Below, one piece after another: positions 26,703 to 36,223 of a DNA stretch of 52,912 bases; positions within the stretch are counted from its first letter, which is position 1, and every line of letters starts with the position of its first letter. The DNA is from Bacteroidales bacterium UBA1794 (GTDB taxonomy: Bacteria > Bacteroidota > Bacteroidia > Bacteroidales > Bacteroidaceae). The translations under genes were made by a program, and so were the position numbers. Location: positions 1 to 52,912 of the forward strand of contig DCFW01000025.1 in NCBI GenBank assembly GCA_002315435.1, read 5' to 3'. The notes beneath the pieces were generated by a model. It did no database searches. It was not told where the DNA came from and was given only the letters and a program-made list of their open reading frames with translations.

Positions 26703-26711
26703 CTAAGTACA

Positions 26712-26743
26712 AAGCCGACGCAAAACATTTTTTGAGTCGGCTT
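26712..26743. terminator. Bidirectional terminator, tRNA-Ser / ferritin
   Basis: AAGCCGAC pairs with GTCGGCTT around a 16-base loop. It lies between the converging tRNA-Ser and ferritin genes. Confidence 0.75.
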
Positions 26744-26754
26744 CTTATATTCTA

Positions 26755-27237
26755 TCATTTAATATTTGCAAAGTAGCTATCAACATAGAACAATCCCCCA
26801 TCACCACTAATTTTTAACTTCTCTACAGCGGTGCGAGCCATATCCTCTTCCTCTACTTGTTCACGCACAAAACTCCACAGAAAATCTTGACTAGCTTTAT
26901 CTTTATCGGTAGAAGCAACATCAACTAATTTATCTATCAGTCCTGATATAGTTACCTCATGGGTATATACTGATTCAAAAACTTCCAATGGACTTTTCCA
27001 TTCTGCCGGAACGTCTTTTATGCCTTTTACAAAGGCATTACCACCTCTCTTAAAAAGATAATCAGCCATCTGCTGTGCATGGATCAATTCTTCTTCTGAT
27101 CTTTTTTTCAACCAAGATGAAAATCCTGAATAACCTTTTCCACGGAGGAAATATGACATTGAGAGATATAAATTTGATGACCACATCTCAACTGCAATCT
27201 GATCATTGATTGCTTTCTGTAATTTTTCTGATATCAT
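26755..27237 (-). CDS. ftnA: Ferritin (iron storage, FtnA type)
   Basis: 160 aa from the ATG at 27237 (a TTG eight codons earlier is rejected). Non-haem ferritin storing iron as ferric mineral in a 24-mer. The ferroxidase ligands match E. coli FtnA numbering: E17 (VEMW), E50 and H53 (EELIHAQQ), E94 (YTHEVT), with Q127. In Bacteroides such ferritins are induced by oxygen and iron. It is 58 bases downstream of the PHP phosphatase gene on the same strand and may have its own promoter. Confidence 0.94.
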   Translation of the reverse strand: MISEKLQKAINDQIAVEMWSSNLYLSMSYFLRGKGYSGFSSWLKKRSEEELIHAQQMADYLFKRGGNAFVKGIKDVPAEWKSPLEVFESVYTHEVTISGLIDKLVDVASTDKDKASQDFLWSFVREQVEEEDMARTAVEKLKISGDGGLFYVDSYFANIK

Positions 27238-27295
27238 AATATTTAATTTTAAATTAAACAATATATTATCATAACAAAGAAACTACACCAATTGT

Positions 27296-28138
27296 TTACT
27301 CAATCATTACATCACGCCACACCCCATCTTGAAGTTGACGCACAGTTTCATATCCGTTTTTTTTCAATGCAGCTAGAGCCTCAAAGCGTCCATCATTAAT
27401 TAAGTCCGGGTAATGAGCATCTGAATTAACAACAACAGGTATACCTAGTTCTAATAACATCGGAAAATATTTTTCTCTAGGAAAGAATGTTCCCAATTCA
27501 TGATACTTCTTTGTATTTATCTCAACCAGATACCCTTTTTCGGCAATTTTAAGAAAGTAGTGGTTCATAAGCCTCTGGACCCATCCTTCCGAGGATTTAC
27601 CAGGACAAACAGCATCCACATTATAGAACATTTTATCACAATGTCCTAAAATATCAAAACCACCTAATTCAATCATAGACATTAAATTATTAATATACAG
27701 ACGTATCATAAAATCAATGTGATTATTAAAATGATTGAACAAGATCTCCCTAAATCTTTCAACAGAGCAATCAATATCAACAAAATTGCCATCCAAGTCA
27801 GATAGCAAATGAACCGATCCGATTCTGAAATCAAGATGCATATCTCTAAAATACTTCATAGAAGGATTCTGTCTATGATCTAAGTAATCAATCTCTAAGC
27901 CAATATAAAGAGCAATTCTATCCTTATATATATCCTTTAAACGCTTAAATTCGGTAAAATAATCCGCGACATCCCCTTTATCCATTGTCCAAGTCGTCTG
28001 AAACGGTAGCGGAGCATGCGACGAAAAGCCAAAAGATGAAAAGCCCTTCGCTATGGCAAATCGTACCATTGTTTTCATATCTGTACGACCATCACAAAAT
28101 ATCGAATGACAATGATAGTTCGTTAAATTAATCCCCAT
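27296..28138 (-). CDS. PHP-family histidinol phosphatase
   Basis: 280 aa from the ATG at 28138; frames extending to 28216 add a hydrophobic stretch that is not part of the family. Metal-binding PHP motifs: NYHCHSIFCDGR, FSSHAPLP, GLEIDYLD, GSVHLL, FDILGHCDK, VEINTKKY and VVNSDAHYP. This fits HisK-type histidinol-phosphate phosphatase, the next to last step of histidine synthesis, although other his genes are not here. Other small phosphates cannot be excluded. Confidence 0.85.
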   Translation of the reverse strand: MGINLTNYHCHSIFCDGRTDMKTMVRFAIAKGFSSFGFSSHAPLPFQTTWTMDKGDVADYFTEFKRLKDIYKDRIALYIGLEIDYLDHRQNPSMKYFRDMHLDFRIGSVHLLSDLDGNFVDIDCSVERFREILFNHFNNHIDFMIRLYINNLMSMIELGGFDILGHCDKMFYNVDAVCPGKSSEGWVQRLMNHYFLKIAEKGYLVEINTKKYHELGTFFPREKYFPMLLELGIPVVVNSDAHYPDLINDGRFEALAALKKNGYETVRQLQDGVWRDVMIE

Positions 28139-28300
28139 TTTTTTTACAATTCTTTTGTGCAAAGATAGAAAGAACATAGGGACTTTGTATTTAAATACAT
28201 TCAAAAGCAAGAACATTCTATACTTTTCATATATTTCTTAACACTCTTTTATACAAAAAACACAGCATTAGGTGCATCAAAAAACAAGAATAAGTCGTAT

Positions 28301-30025
28301 TTATTTATGCCTCATCTTCACAAACAAGTCCAATCCTTGCCCTAATGGACATACAAATCGGCACCATGGTTTTTGAATAAAAATAGATAAAACCACCGAG
28401 ACTATAGCTATAATCAATGCAACTATAGGAGCTGAGAGAACATCAAATGCACTAAACGGTTCATAGATGCCAATATCAAAATTTACACCTAGTAATACAA
28501 CTAAAACTACAGCTAAAAAGATAGCTTTTCTTACCACAAACAATACTGAAATAACACTGTTTGGCAAAGTCACTTTCCTTTTATTTACTTGTCCTGCTAC
28601 ATCTTGTAATGCTCCCAAAGGACAAACATATACACAATAAAACTTCTTTACAAAGAACATCGGTAGACCTATTGAAAGGAATGCCACTACTAGCAATCCC
28701 CATTGCATACTAAGCGGAACACCATGATGTAACCATGAAATTACCTGAGCAATCGACAACATCGTTGTTTGCCAAAATCCTAATACCACAATTGATATTC
28801 CAAGCAATGGGAGACGCCATCTCTTGATAAGTTTTGGTCGGAAATAAAGTAACATCGCCATTAATGAAACAACAATCAACAATATATTTTTTAACCAGAC
28901 AGCAGGAGGAATAGAATTATCCACTTTTTCTTTTGCTAATATAGCCAGGCGGGCTTTAAATGATTTGATCACAGAAGTACTCGTATATGTGGCACCACTT
29001 ACCGCATCTACATCCTTATTCAAAGCCTCCTTAATACTAAGTCCGTTCCATGTAGAAAATAGTCCACTCTTTTTGACATGCTCCACAAAGTCAGGAGTTT
29101 CATTGTTGGAGAGCAAACTTACACTCTTTATTTTATAATCTGTAGTCAATGCAATCATCAAAGGTGTCGGACCACCGAAACCTGCAATTTTATCTGAATA
29201 CGGTGAAGATAAAGCTATATAGCCAATCAACTTACCGGATGCATCAATCACATTATAATATGCTGTAGCTGTCTGCGTAAAGGATGTAGCCATTGAAAAA
29301 GCCGACTTAACTTGCTGAAGTGTCAATCCGGTTGGAATCATTTGATTCAGATCTTTACGAGGCACAACAATTTTCTTTTCAGCAGGAGCATTTCCATTTG
29401 TCAAAGGCTCATCGACCTTCTTTAAAGCCGTTGATTGTTCATCATTATCTTCTCGTTTCACTGTTTTTACAGACTTGGAAGAAGCCAAACCAGACGAATT
29501 AGCTTTTGCAGCAGCCCTCATCGAACGAATAATAGCATTGCTGGTATATGTAGCACCACTCACTGCATCCACATCTTTGCCAGCCGCATCATTCAAGGAC
29601 AGCCCATTCCATGAGGACAATAGACCATGTTTTTTTACACGGTTAACAAAAGCACGATGTTCCTGGTTTTTCAATAAAATCACATCTTTAACCTTTCCAT
29701 CACTACCAAGAGCTATCAATAAGGGTGTTGGTCCCACAAAACCTTTAATACCTTTTGCATAAGGTAGAGTAATAAGCATCTTACCAAGTAATTTGTGCCC
29801 ACTTCCGAAAACTCTATAAGTTCCTCCTGACAATTTAGTAAAATTCATTGCCGAAGGAAAAGCCTCTCTGACATCATTCATTGTAGCAATAGTATCATTG
29901 CCTGATTTAATAATTTGATTTGAAGCAGTGACATTTCCTTTCATCACAATACTTACCGTAGCGAAAACCAAAACGAATACCATTGAAACTATAAACAATC
30001 TTTTTCTCATAATCCCTATTATCAT
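28301..30025 (-). CDS. Double FMN-binding, membrane 4Fe-4S protein (NosR/RnfG-like)
   Basis: 574 aa (or 569 from ATG at 30010). An N-terminal signal-anchor helix; FMN-binding domain 1 (about 80-170) with flavinylation motif SGATYTS at 156-162; a charged linker; FMN-binding domain 2 (about 235-355) with SGATYTS at 343-349; then about five TM helices and two CxxxCP clusters (CVYVCPLGAL, CRFVCPLGQG). Threonine-linked FMN is attached by ApbE in this family. It would pass electrons across the inner membrane to two extracytoplasmic flavins. No ApbE or partner dehydrogenase is nearby. The physiological acceptor is unknown. Confidence 0.85.
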   Translation of the reverse strand: MIIGIMRKRLFIVSMVFVLVFATVSIVMKGNVTASNQIIKSGNDTIATMNDVREAFPSAMNFTKLSGGTYRVFGSGHKLLGKMLITLPYAKGIKGFVGPTPLLIALGSDGKVKDVILLKNQEHRAFVNRVKKHGLLSSWNGLSLNDAAGKDVDAVSGATYTSNAIIRSMRAAAKANSSGLASSKSVKTVKREDNDEQSTALKKVDEPLTNGNAPAEKKIVVPRKDLNQMIPTGLTLQQVKSAFSMATSFTQTATAYYNVIDASGKLIGYIALSSPYSDKIAGFGGPTPLMIALTTDYKIKSVSLLSNNETPDFVEHVKKSGLFSTWNGLSIKEALNKDVDAVSGATYTSTSVIKSFKARLAILAKEKVDNSIPPAVWLKNILLIVVSLMAMLLYFRPKLIKRWRLPLLGISIVVLGFWQTTMLSIAQVISWLHHGVPLSMQWGLLVVAFLSIGLPMFFVKKFYCVYVCPLGALQDVAGQVNKRKVTLPNSVISVLFVVRKAIFLAVVLVVLLGVNFDIGIYEPFSAFDVLSAPIVALIIAIVSVVLSIFIQKPWCRFVCPLGQGLDLFVKMRHK

Positions 30026-30097
30026 GCATTTATCAAGAACAAAGCTACGAAAAAGATTTATTTTTATTATTTTTGCGCTATTAAAATAATACTTATT
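30026..30097. promoter_or_regulatory. Divergent promoters, FMN-binding protein / aroC
   Basis: Plus strand: TATTTTTG at 30068-30075 for aroC, 22 bases before its ATG. Minus strand: TAGCTTTG at 30047-30040 for the FMN-binding gene. Neither has a clear -33 TTTG. Confidence 0.45.
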
Positions 30098-31171
30098 ATG
30101 AATTCATTCGGCAACATTTTCAAATTGACTAGTTTCGGCGAGTCACACGGCAAAGGCATCGGAGGAGTCATTGACGGCTATCCTGCGGGAATTACCATTA
30201 ATGAAGAGTTCATCCAATACGAACTGGATCGTCGCAAACCGGGGCAATCCAAACTAACTACCAACCGCAAGGAACCGGACCATGTAGAATTTCTTTCAGG
30301 TATATTTGAAGGAAAATCAACAGGATGCCCCATTGGATTCATTGTCTGGAACACGAATCAACGTTCTGATGACTACACTAATATTAAAGATGTATATCGC
30401 CCTTCACACGCTGATTATACTTATCAGCAGAAATACTGTACCCGGGATTATAGGGGAGGTGGAAGATCATCTGCACGCGAGACTATTTCACGTGTTGTGG
30501 CAGGAGCCTTGGCAAAACTAGCACTAATACAAATAGGAGTCTCCATCACCGCATATACAGAACAAGTTGGACCAATCTGCCTGAATAAAAACTACAATGA
30601 ATTGGACTTAACCCAAATTGAAGAAAATCCTGTTCGTTGTCCAGATCCGGAGAAAGCAGAGGAAATGGCAGAACTAATTACAAAAATAAAAAAAGAAGGT
30701 GACACGATCGGCGGTGTAATTCGTTGTATAATCAAAGGATGTCCCGTGGGGCTAGGGGAACCCGTTTTTGGTAAACTACATGCAGCATTAGGACAAGCCA
30801 TGCTAGGCATCAATGCCTGCAAAGGTTTCGAGTACGGACAAGGTTTCCATAACATGACACTTAAAGGGTCTCAACAAAACGATATATTCACTACAAATAA
30901 CGGCAAGATAACCACTAAGACAAACAATTCAGGAGGCATACAGGGTGGCATCAGCAACGGAAACGACATCTATTTTCGTGTAGCATTCAAACCTGTAGCA
31001 ACCGTATTAATAGAACAACCCACTGTAGATATCCACGGCAATGAAATACTTTCAACATCACGTGGAAGACACGATCCCTGTGTGTTACCCCGAGCAGTCC
31101 CTATTGTTGAAGCCATGGCAGCCATGACATTATTAGATTATTATTTACTCAACAAAACGGCGCAAATGTAA
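30098..31171 (+). CDS. aroC: Chorismate synthase
   Basis: 357 aa, normal length. Converts EPSP to chorismate with reduced FMN; it supplies the substrate of TrpE. Signatures: GESHGKGIGGVIDGYPAG, RPSHADYTYQQKY, RGGGRSSARET (with the catalytic region), and GGIQGGISNG, RGRHDPCVLPRAVPIVEAM. It has its own promoter. Confidence 0.97.
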   Translation: MNSFGNIFKLTSFGESHGKGIGGVIDGYPAGITINEEFIQYELDRRKPGQSKLTTNRKEPDHVEFLSGIFEGKSTGCPIGFIVWNTNQRSDDYTNIKDVYRPSHADYTYQQKYCTRDYRGGGRSSARETISRVVAGALAKLALIQIGVSITAYTEQVGPICLNKNYNELDLTQIEENPVRCPDPEKAEEMAELITKIKKEGDTIGGVIRCIIKGCPVGLGEPVFGKLHAALGQAMLGINACKGFEYGQGFHNMTLKGSQQNDIFTTNNGKITTKTNNSGGIQGGISNGNDIYFRVAFKPVATVLIEQPTVDIHGNEILSTSRGRHDPCVLPRAVPIVEAMAAMTLLDYYLLNKTAQM

Positions 31172-31201
31172 TATTATCCATGCATAAAGTTGTGTATTAT
31201 A

Positions 31202-31233
31202 GTTGAATAAGTAAAAAATGTTTTGTACTTTTG
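31202..31233 (+). promoter_or_regulatory. Promoter of lysS-gpsA-pgi
   Basis: TACTTTTG at 31226-31233 fits TAnnTTTG; GTTG lies 20 bp upstream in the -33 position. Confidence 0.6.
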
Positions 31234-31264
31234 CCATCAAAATTTGTATAAATAGGTATAGAAA

Positions 31265-33001
31265 ATGAATCTATTAGATTTAAGTGAACAAGAAGTTAAC
31301 AGACGAAACAGTCTGAATGAGTTGCGTGAGATGGGAATCGATCCTTATCCGGCAGCCGAATACGTTACGAATGCGTTCTCAATCGATATAAAGAAAGAAT
31401 ATAAAGAGATAGCAGAAGGAGAAGAGCCACGTCGTGTGAGTATCGCAGGACGATTAATGAGCCGCCGCGTAATGGGTAAAGCATCATTTATTGAATTGCA
31501 GGATTCTAAAGGTCGTATACAAGTGTATATCACACGTGACGACATTTGTCCCGACGAAAATAAAGATCTATATACCAAAGTATTCAAACGTTTACTTGAT
31601 CTTGGAGATTTCATCGGCATCGAAGGTTTTGTTTTCTGCACCCAAATGGGTGAAATCAGCGTTCATGCACAAAAGCTTACTATACTATCCAAAAGTATTC
31701 GCCCTCTACCTACTGTAAAATACAAGGACGGTGTAGCCTACGATAAATTCGACGATCCTGAAATGCGCTATCGTCAACGCTATGTTGACCTAGTAGTAAA
31801 TGAAGGAGTAAAAGATATTTTCATTAAACGCACAAAAGTATATTCTTCCATGCGCGAATACTTCAACACAAAAGGATATCTTGAAGTAGAGACACCTATT
31901 CTGCAAAGTATTCCGGGTGGAGCATCTGCACGCCCGTTTATCACCCATCACAACGCATTGAATGTAGATCTTTATTTGCGTATTGCATGTGAACTCTATC
32001 TCAAACGCCTAATTGTTGGAGGTTTTGAAGGTGTATATGAATTCTCAAAGAATTTCCGTAACGAAGGTATGGACCGTTTCCACAATCCAGAATTCACTTG
32101 CATGGAAATCTACGTTCAATACAAGGATTACAACTGGATGATGGCTTTTACAGAAAAAATGCTTGAAAAGATATGTGTAGATGTAAACGGGACTGCCGAA
32201 GTGAAAACAGGCGAAAATATGATCAGCTTCAAGGCTCCATACAAGCGCATCACAATGCTTGACAGCATCAAAGAAAAAACAGGATACGATCTTGCAGATA
32301 AAAGTGAAGAGGAAATACGCGAAGTTTGCAAGAAATTGAATATGGACATTGACGATACCATGGGCAAAGGCAAACTTATTGATGAAGTTTTCGGTGAGTT
32401 CTGCGAAGGCACATACATACAACCCACTTTCATCACCGACTACCCTATCGAAATGTCTCCTTTATGCAAACGTCACCGCGAAAATCCCAACCTTACCGAA
32501 CGCTTTGAGCTTATGGTCAATGGCAAAGAGCTCTGCAACGCATACTCCGAGCTGAATGACCCTATTGATCAATTAGATAGATTCCAAGAACAGCTTAAGT
32601 TAAGCGAAAAAGGAGACGACGAAGCTATGTTTATCGACAAAGACTTTGTTCGTTCACTAGAATATGGAATGCCTCCTACTTCAGGAATGGGTATCGGTAT
32701 GGACCGTTTGGTAATGTTAATGACAGGCCAAACTACCATTCAAGAAGTACTATTCTTCCCGCAAATGCGTCCGGAGAAAGTTACCAAGAAAGATTCAGAT
32801 GAGAAATACACCGCAATAGGAGTACCAGAAGAATGGGTTCCAGCCATTCAGAAAGCGGGCTACAATACTATAGAAGAATTGAAAGACATTAATCCTCAAA
32901 AATTACATATGGAGATTAATGGCATAAATAAAAAATACAAGTTGGAGCTTTGTAAAATTAGTGTGGACGACGTTGCAGAGTGGCAACAGAAAATACAGTA
33001 A
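31265..33001 (+). CDS. lysS: Lysyl-tRNA synthetase, class II, with C-terminal extension
   Basis: 578 aa. OB-fold anticodon domain (about 55-165), then the class II core: motif 1 near RYRQRYVDL, motif 2 FRNEGMDRFHNPEFT, motif 3 SGMGIGMDRLVMLMT. The core ends at about LFFPQMRPEK; about 70 more residues follow (EEWVPAIQKAGYNTIEELKDIN...KLEL) with a helix-hairpin-helix look, absent from E. coli LysS. From memory, Bacteroides enzymes have a similar length. The gpsA ATG starts on the base after the stop. Confidence 0.96.
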   Translation: MNLLDLSEQEVNRRNSLNELREMGIDPYPAAEYVTNAFSIDIKKEYKEIAEGEEPRRVSIAGRLMSRRVMGKASFIELQDSKGRIQVYITRDDICPDENKDLYTKVFKRLLDLGDFIGIEGFVFCTQMGEISVHAQKLTILSKSIRPLPTVKYKDGVAYDKFDDPEMRYRQRYVDLVVNEGVKDIFIKRTKVYSSMREYFNTKGYLEVETPILQSIPGGASARPFITHHNALNVDLYLRIACELYLKRLIVGGFEGVYEFSKNFRNEGMDRFHNPEFTCMEIYVQYKDYNWMMAFTEKMLEKICVDVNGTAEVKTGENMISFKAPYKRITMLDSIKEKTGYDLADKSEEEIREVCKKLNMDIDDTMGKGKLIDEVFGEFCEGTYIQPTFITDYPIEMSPLCKRHRENPNLTERFELMVNGKELCNAYSELNDPIDQLDRFQEQLKLSEKGDDEAMFIDKDFVRSLEYGMPPTSGMGIGMDRLVMLMTGQTTIQEVLFFPQMRPEKVTKKDSDEKYTAIGVPEEWVPAIQKAGYNTIEELKDINPQKLHMEINGINKKYKLELCKISVDDVAEWQQKIQ

Positions 33002-34000
33002 ATGAAATTACCGGGAAAAATAGCGATTATCGGAGGAGGCAGTTGGGCCACAGCCATTGCCAAGATCGTACTGGAGCAAGGTAATGATCCGATCTGTTGG
33101 TATATGCGCCGCGAAGATCGAATAACTGATTTCAAAAGATTGGGCCATAATCCGGCATACCTTACTTCCGTTAAATTCGACTTAAAACGAATTCATTTCA
33201 GTTCAGATATAAACGAAGTGGTTCGAGCATGCGATACACTAATTCTGGTTACGCCCTCACCCTATTTAAAGACCCATCTGAAAAAACTGAAAGTAAAATT
33301 AAAAGATAAATTCATCATCACAGCAATCAAGGGCATCGTCCCTGACGACAACTTGATTGTTTCAGAATACCTCTCACGAGAATATAAAGTTCCCGATGAG
33401 AATATAGCCATCATTGGCGGTCCCTGTCATGCTGAAGAAGTTGCACTCGAACGATTATCATATCTGACAATTGCCTGCAGTGACAAAGAAAAAGCGACAT
33501 TATTTGCACAGCGTCTATCCAGCTACTATATCAAAACCTCAGTGAGCGAAGACGTAGCAGGTGTAGAATACTGCTCTGTTCTCAAAAACGTATATGCAAT
33601 AGCTGCAGGTATATGCAGCGGATTGAAATACGGAGATAATTTCCAAGCCGTATTGATAAGTAATGCATTACAAGAAATGAGCCGTTTCCTTGATACTGTT
33701 CATCCTATCAAACGAGATATTGATGATTCTGTTTACCTCGGAGATTTGCTGGTTACTGCTTATTCAAATTTCAGTCGGAACCGTACATTCGGAACAATGA
33801 TAGGTAAAGGCTATTCAGTGAAAAGCGCACAAATTGAAATGGAAATGATTGCCGAAGGCTATTTCGGTACAAAATGCATCAAGGAGATAAACAAACATTA
33901 TCATGTGAATATGCCCATTATGGATGCTGTCTACAACATTCTATACGAGCGTATTTCACCGACCATAGAGATCAAATTGCTAACAGATTCATTCAGATAA
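33002..34000 (+). CDS. gpsA: Glycerol-3-phosphate dehydrogenase [NAD(P)+]
   Basis: 332 aa. Makes sn-glycerol 3-phosphate for phospholipids. The NAD-binding loop is IAIIGGGSWATAIAK; GGPCHAEEVALERLSYL, the catalytic Lys in EYCSVLKNVYAIAAG, and the RNRTFGTMIGKG block are present. No gap to lysS (next base after stop), so tightly cotranscribed. Confidence 0.95.
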   Translation: MKLPGKIAIIGGGSWATAIAKIVLEQGNDPICWYMRREDRITDFKRLGHNPAYLTSVKFDLKRIHFSSDINEVVRACDTLILVTPSPYLKTHLKKLKVKLKDKFIITAIKGIVPDDNLIVSEYLSREYKVPDENIAIIGGPCHAEEVALERLSYLTIACSDKEKATLFAQRLSSYYIKTSVSEDVAGVEYCSVLKNVYAIAAGICSGLKYGDNFQAVLISNALQEMSRFLDTVHPIKRDIDDSVYLGDLLVTAYSNFSRNRTFGTMIGKGYSVKSAQIEMEMIAEGYFGTKCIKEINKHYHVNMPIMDAVYNILYERISPTIEIKLLTDSFR

Positions 34001-34010
34001 ATTAATGATT

Positions 34011-35354
34011 ATGAAAAGTATTAGCTTACACATCGAAAAAACTTTCGATTTCATTAAAGAAGGAGCCATTGAAGGCTTTAAAGCCCAAATCAAAGCAGCA
34101 AATGAAGCGCTTGAAAACGGCACTGGTAAAGGAAATGATTTTCTGGGTTGGCTACACTTGCCCTCATCTATCTCTAAATCTGAAATAGATGAGCTCAATG
34201 CAACTGCCAAAGTTTTGCGAGACAATTGCGAAGTAGTTGTTGTTGCCGGTATTGGCGGAAGCTACTTAGGTGCACGTGCCGTAATTGAAGCATTAAACAA
34301 CAGCTTTTCATGGCTACAAGAAAAAAAAGAAGGTAATCCAGTCATTGTATTTGCCGGAAATAACATCAGTGAAGACTATATCAGTGAACTTACTGAATAT
34401 TTAGCCGGTAAGAAATTTGGTGTAATCAATATATCCAAATCAGGAACCACTACAGAAACAGCTCTTGCATTCAGATTATTAAAGAAACAATGCGAAGATC
34501 AACGTGGTAAAGAGATGGCTCGCAAAGTCCTTGTAGCAATCACTGATGCCAAAAAAGGAGCAGCCCGTATCACTGCCGACAAAGAAGGATATAAATCTTT
34601 CATCATCCCCGATAACGTAGGTGGAAGATTCTCGGTTTTAACACCAGTTGGTCTACTTCCTATAGCAGTTGCCGGATTCGATATTGCACAACTGATAAAG
34701 GGTGCAGCCGATATGGAGAAAGAATTAAGCAAGGATGAAAATAACATTGCCTATATATACGCAGCTACACGTAATGCTCTTTATCAATCAGGCAAAAAGA
34801 CTGAAATATTAGTAAACTTCCATCCTAAATTGCACTTCATTGCAGAATGGTGGAAACAATTGTTCGGAGAAAGTGAAGGAAAAGAAAACAAAGGCATATT
34901 CCCTGCTGCAGTAGACTTTACCACTGATTTGCACTCAATGGGACAATGGATCCAAGAGGGAGAACGCAGCATCTATGAGACTGTTATTTCTATTGAAACC
35001 CCTAACAGAGAATTGCACGTACCCAGCGATAAAGAAAATCTTGACGGATTGAACTTTCTGGCAGGAAAACGAATCGATGAAGTTAACAAAATGGCCGAAT
35101 TAGGAACTCAGTTGGCACACGTTGACGGAGGTGTTCCCAATATCAAAATCAGCGTACCGCAACTCAATGAGTACTACATTGGTCAATTGTTCTACTTCTT
35201 TGAAAAAACCTGTGGAATAAGCGGTTATGTACTCGGAGTGAATCCTTTCAACCAACCGGGTGTAGAAGCATACAAAAAGAATATGTTTGCTTTGCTCAAC
35301 AAACCTGGCTATGAAGCAGATTCAAAGGCTATCCAAGAAAAATTGAAAAAATAA
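34011..35354 (+). CDS. pgi: Glucose-6-phosphate isomerase
   Basis: 447 aa from ATG 34011; an ATG two codons earlier (34005) is equally possible. Interconverts glucose 6-phosphate and fructose 6-phosphate. SIS-fold substrate loops ISKSGTTTETALAFR and GGSYLGARAV, catalytic region DNVGGRFSVLTPVGLLP, and QPGVEAYKKNMFALL near the end. Length fits the short bacterial (Bacillus-like) Pgi group. Last gene of lysS-gpsA-pgi. Confidence 0.96.
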   Translation: MKSISLHIEKTFDFIKEGAIEGFKAQIKAANEALENGTGKGNDFLGWLHLPSSISKSEIDELNATAKVLRDNCEVVVVAGIGGSYLGARAVIEALNNSFSWLQEKKEGNPVIVFAGNNISEDYISELTEYLAGKKFGVINISKSGTTTETALAFRLLKKQCEDQRGKEMARKVLVAITDAKKGAARITADKEGYKSFIIPDNVGGRFSVLTPVGLLPIAVAGFDIAQLIKGAADMEKELSKDENNIAYIYAATRNALYQSGKKTEILVNFHPKLHFIAEWWKQLFGESEGKENKGIFPAAVDFTTDLHSMGQWIQEGERSIYETVISIETPNRELHVPSDKENLDGLNFLAGKRIDEVNKMAELGTQLAHVDGGVPNIKISVPQLNEYYIGQLFYFFEKTCGISGYVLGVNPFNQPGVEAYKKNMFALLNKPGYEADSKAIQEKLKK

Positions 35355-35374
35355 ATAATGATGGCTTGTCATCA

Positions 35375-35416
35375 ATCCACAGAAGTAATGTTTCCATTGC
35401 TTCTGTGGATCTTTTT
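35375..35416 (+). terminator. Terminator after pgi
   Basis: ATCCACAGAAGTAATG pairs with CATTGCTTCTGTGGAT with one mismatch, loop of 4, followed by CTTTTTT. Confidence 0.92.
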
Positions 35417-35429
35417 TATATAATAATAT

Positions 35430-36164
35430 ATGTACAAGGATTTTATAGATAACTATCTGAAGGCACATAACCACAAAGCAATCAACCTGAAAGCCGTATT
35501 ATTCGACATGGATGGAGTTTTGTTTAATTCAATGCCGTATCACGCTACATCCTGGCATAAAGTTATGACCCAGCATGGATTACCAATGAGCATGGAAGAA
35601 GCCTATCTGCATGAAGGTCGCACAGGTGCCGGAACCATCAACCTCGTAGCTCGGCGTACATGGGGACGTGAAGCCACTGAAGAAGAAATCAATCAAATAT
35701 ACAAAGACAAGACTTCTGAATTTTCAAGTAATCCACCTGCGGCACCTATGCCCGGTGCACTAGAAGTGTTGCAGCAAATTAAAGCCGATGGACTGACTAT
35801 TATGGTCGTGACCGGTTCCGGACAGAAATCTCTACTTAATCGACTAGAAAGCAAATTCCCGCATATTTTCCAAAAAGAACTCATGGTGACAGCCTTTGAT
35901 GTGAAATTCGGCAAACCTAATCCCGAACCATATTTAATGGCATTAAAGAAAGGACATCTGCAACCCAACGAAGCTATCATTGTGGAAAATGCACCTCTCG
36001 GTGTACAAGCAGGACATGCTGCCGGAGTATTTACTCTAGCGGTCAATACCGGTCCTATGGATGATCAAGTTCTATGGGATGCCGGTGCAGATATGTTGTT
36101 GCCATCCATGCCAGCATTCAGTGATGAATGGGAAAATATCAGACAAGCAATGAACAAGCAATAA
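35430..36164 (+). CDS. HAD-superfamily phosphatase, beta-phosphoglucomutase-like
   Basis: 244 aa. Motif I is FDMDGVLFNS (nucleophile Asp26, acid Asp28), motif II VVTGSGQKS, the motif III Lys in FGKPNPEPYL, and motif IV VENAPLGVQAG. The alpha-helical cap (about 40-100) with HEGRTGAGTIN marks the PGMB/phosphatase subgroup. The substrate, a sugar or small phosphate ester, cannot be told. Starts 20 bases after the pgi terminator, so it probably has its own weak promoter or depends on read-through. Confidence 0.85.
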   Translation: MYKDFIDNYLKAHNHKAINLKAVLFDMDGVLFNSMPYHATSWHKVMTQHGLPMSMEEAYLHEGRTGAGTINLVARRTWGREATEEEINQIYKDKTSEFSSNPPAAPMPGALEVLQQIKADGLTIMVVTGSGQKSLLNRLESKFPHIFQKELMVTAFDVKFGKPNPEPYLMALKKGHLQPNEAIIVENAPLGVQAGHAAGVFTLAVNTGPMDDQVLWDAGADMLLPSMPAFSDEWENIRQAMNKQ

Positions 36165-36181
36165 TTGATAAATTATATATG

Positions 36182-36217
36182 AAAATGACCACCATTTCTT
36201 TTAACGATGGTCATTTT
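36182..36217. terminator. Bidirectional terminator, HAD / ung
   Basis: AAAATGACCA pairs with TGGTCATTTT; both flanks provide T-runs for their strand. It sits between converging genes. Confidence 0.85.
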
Positions 36218-36223
36218 TTATAT

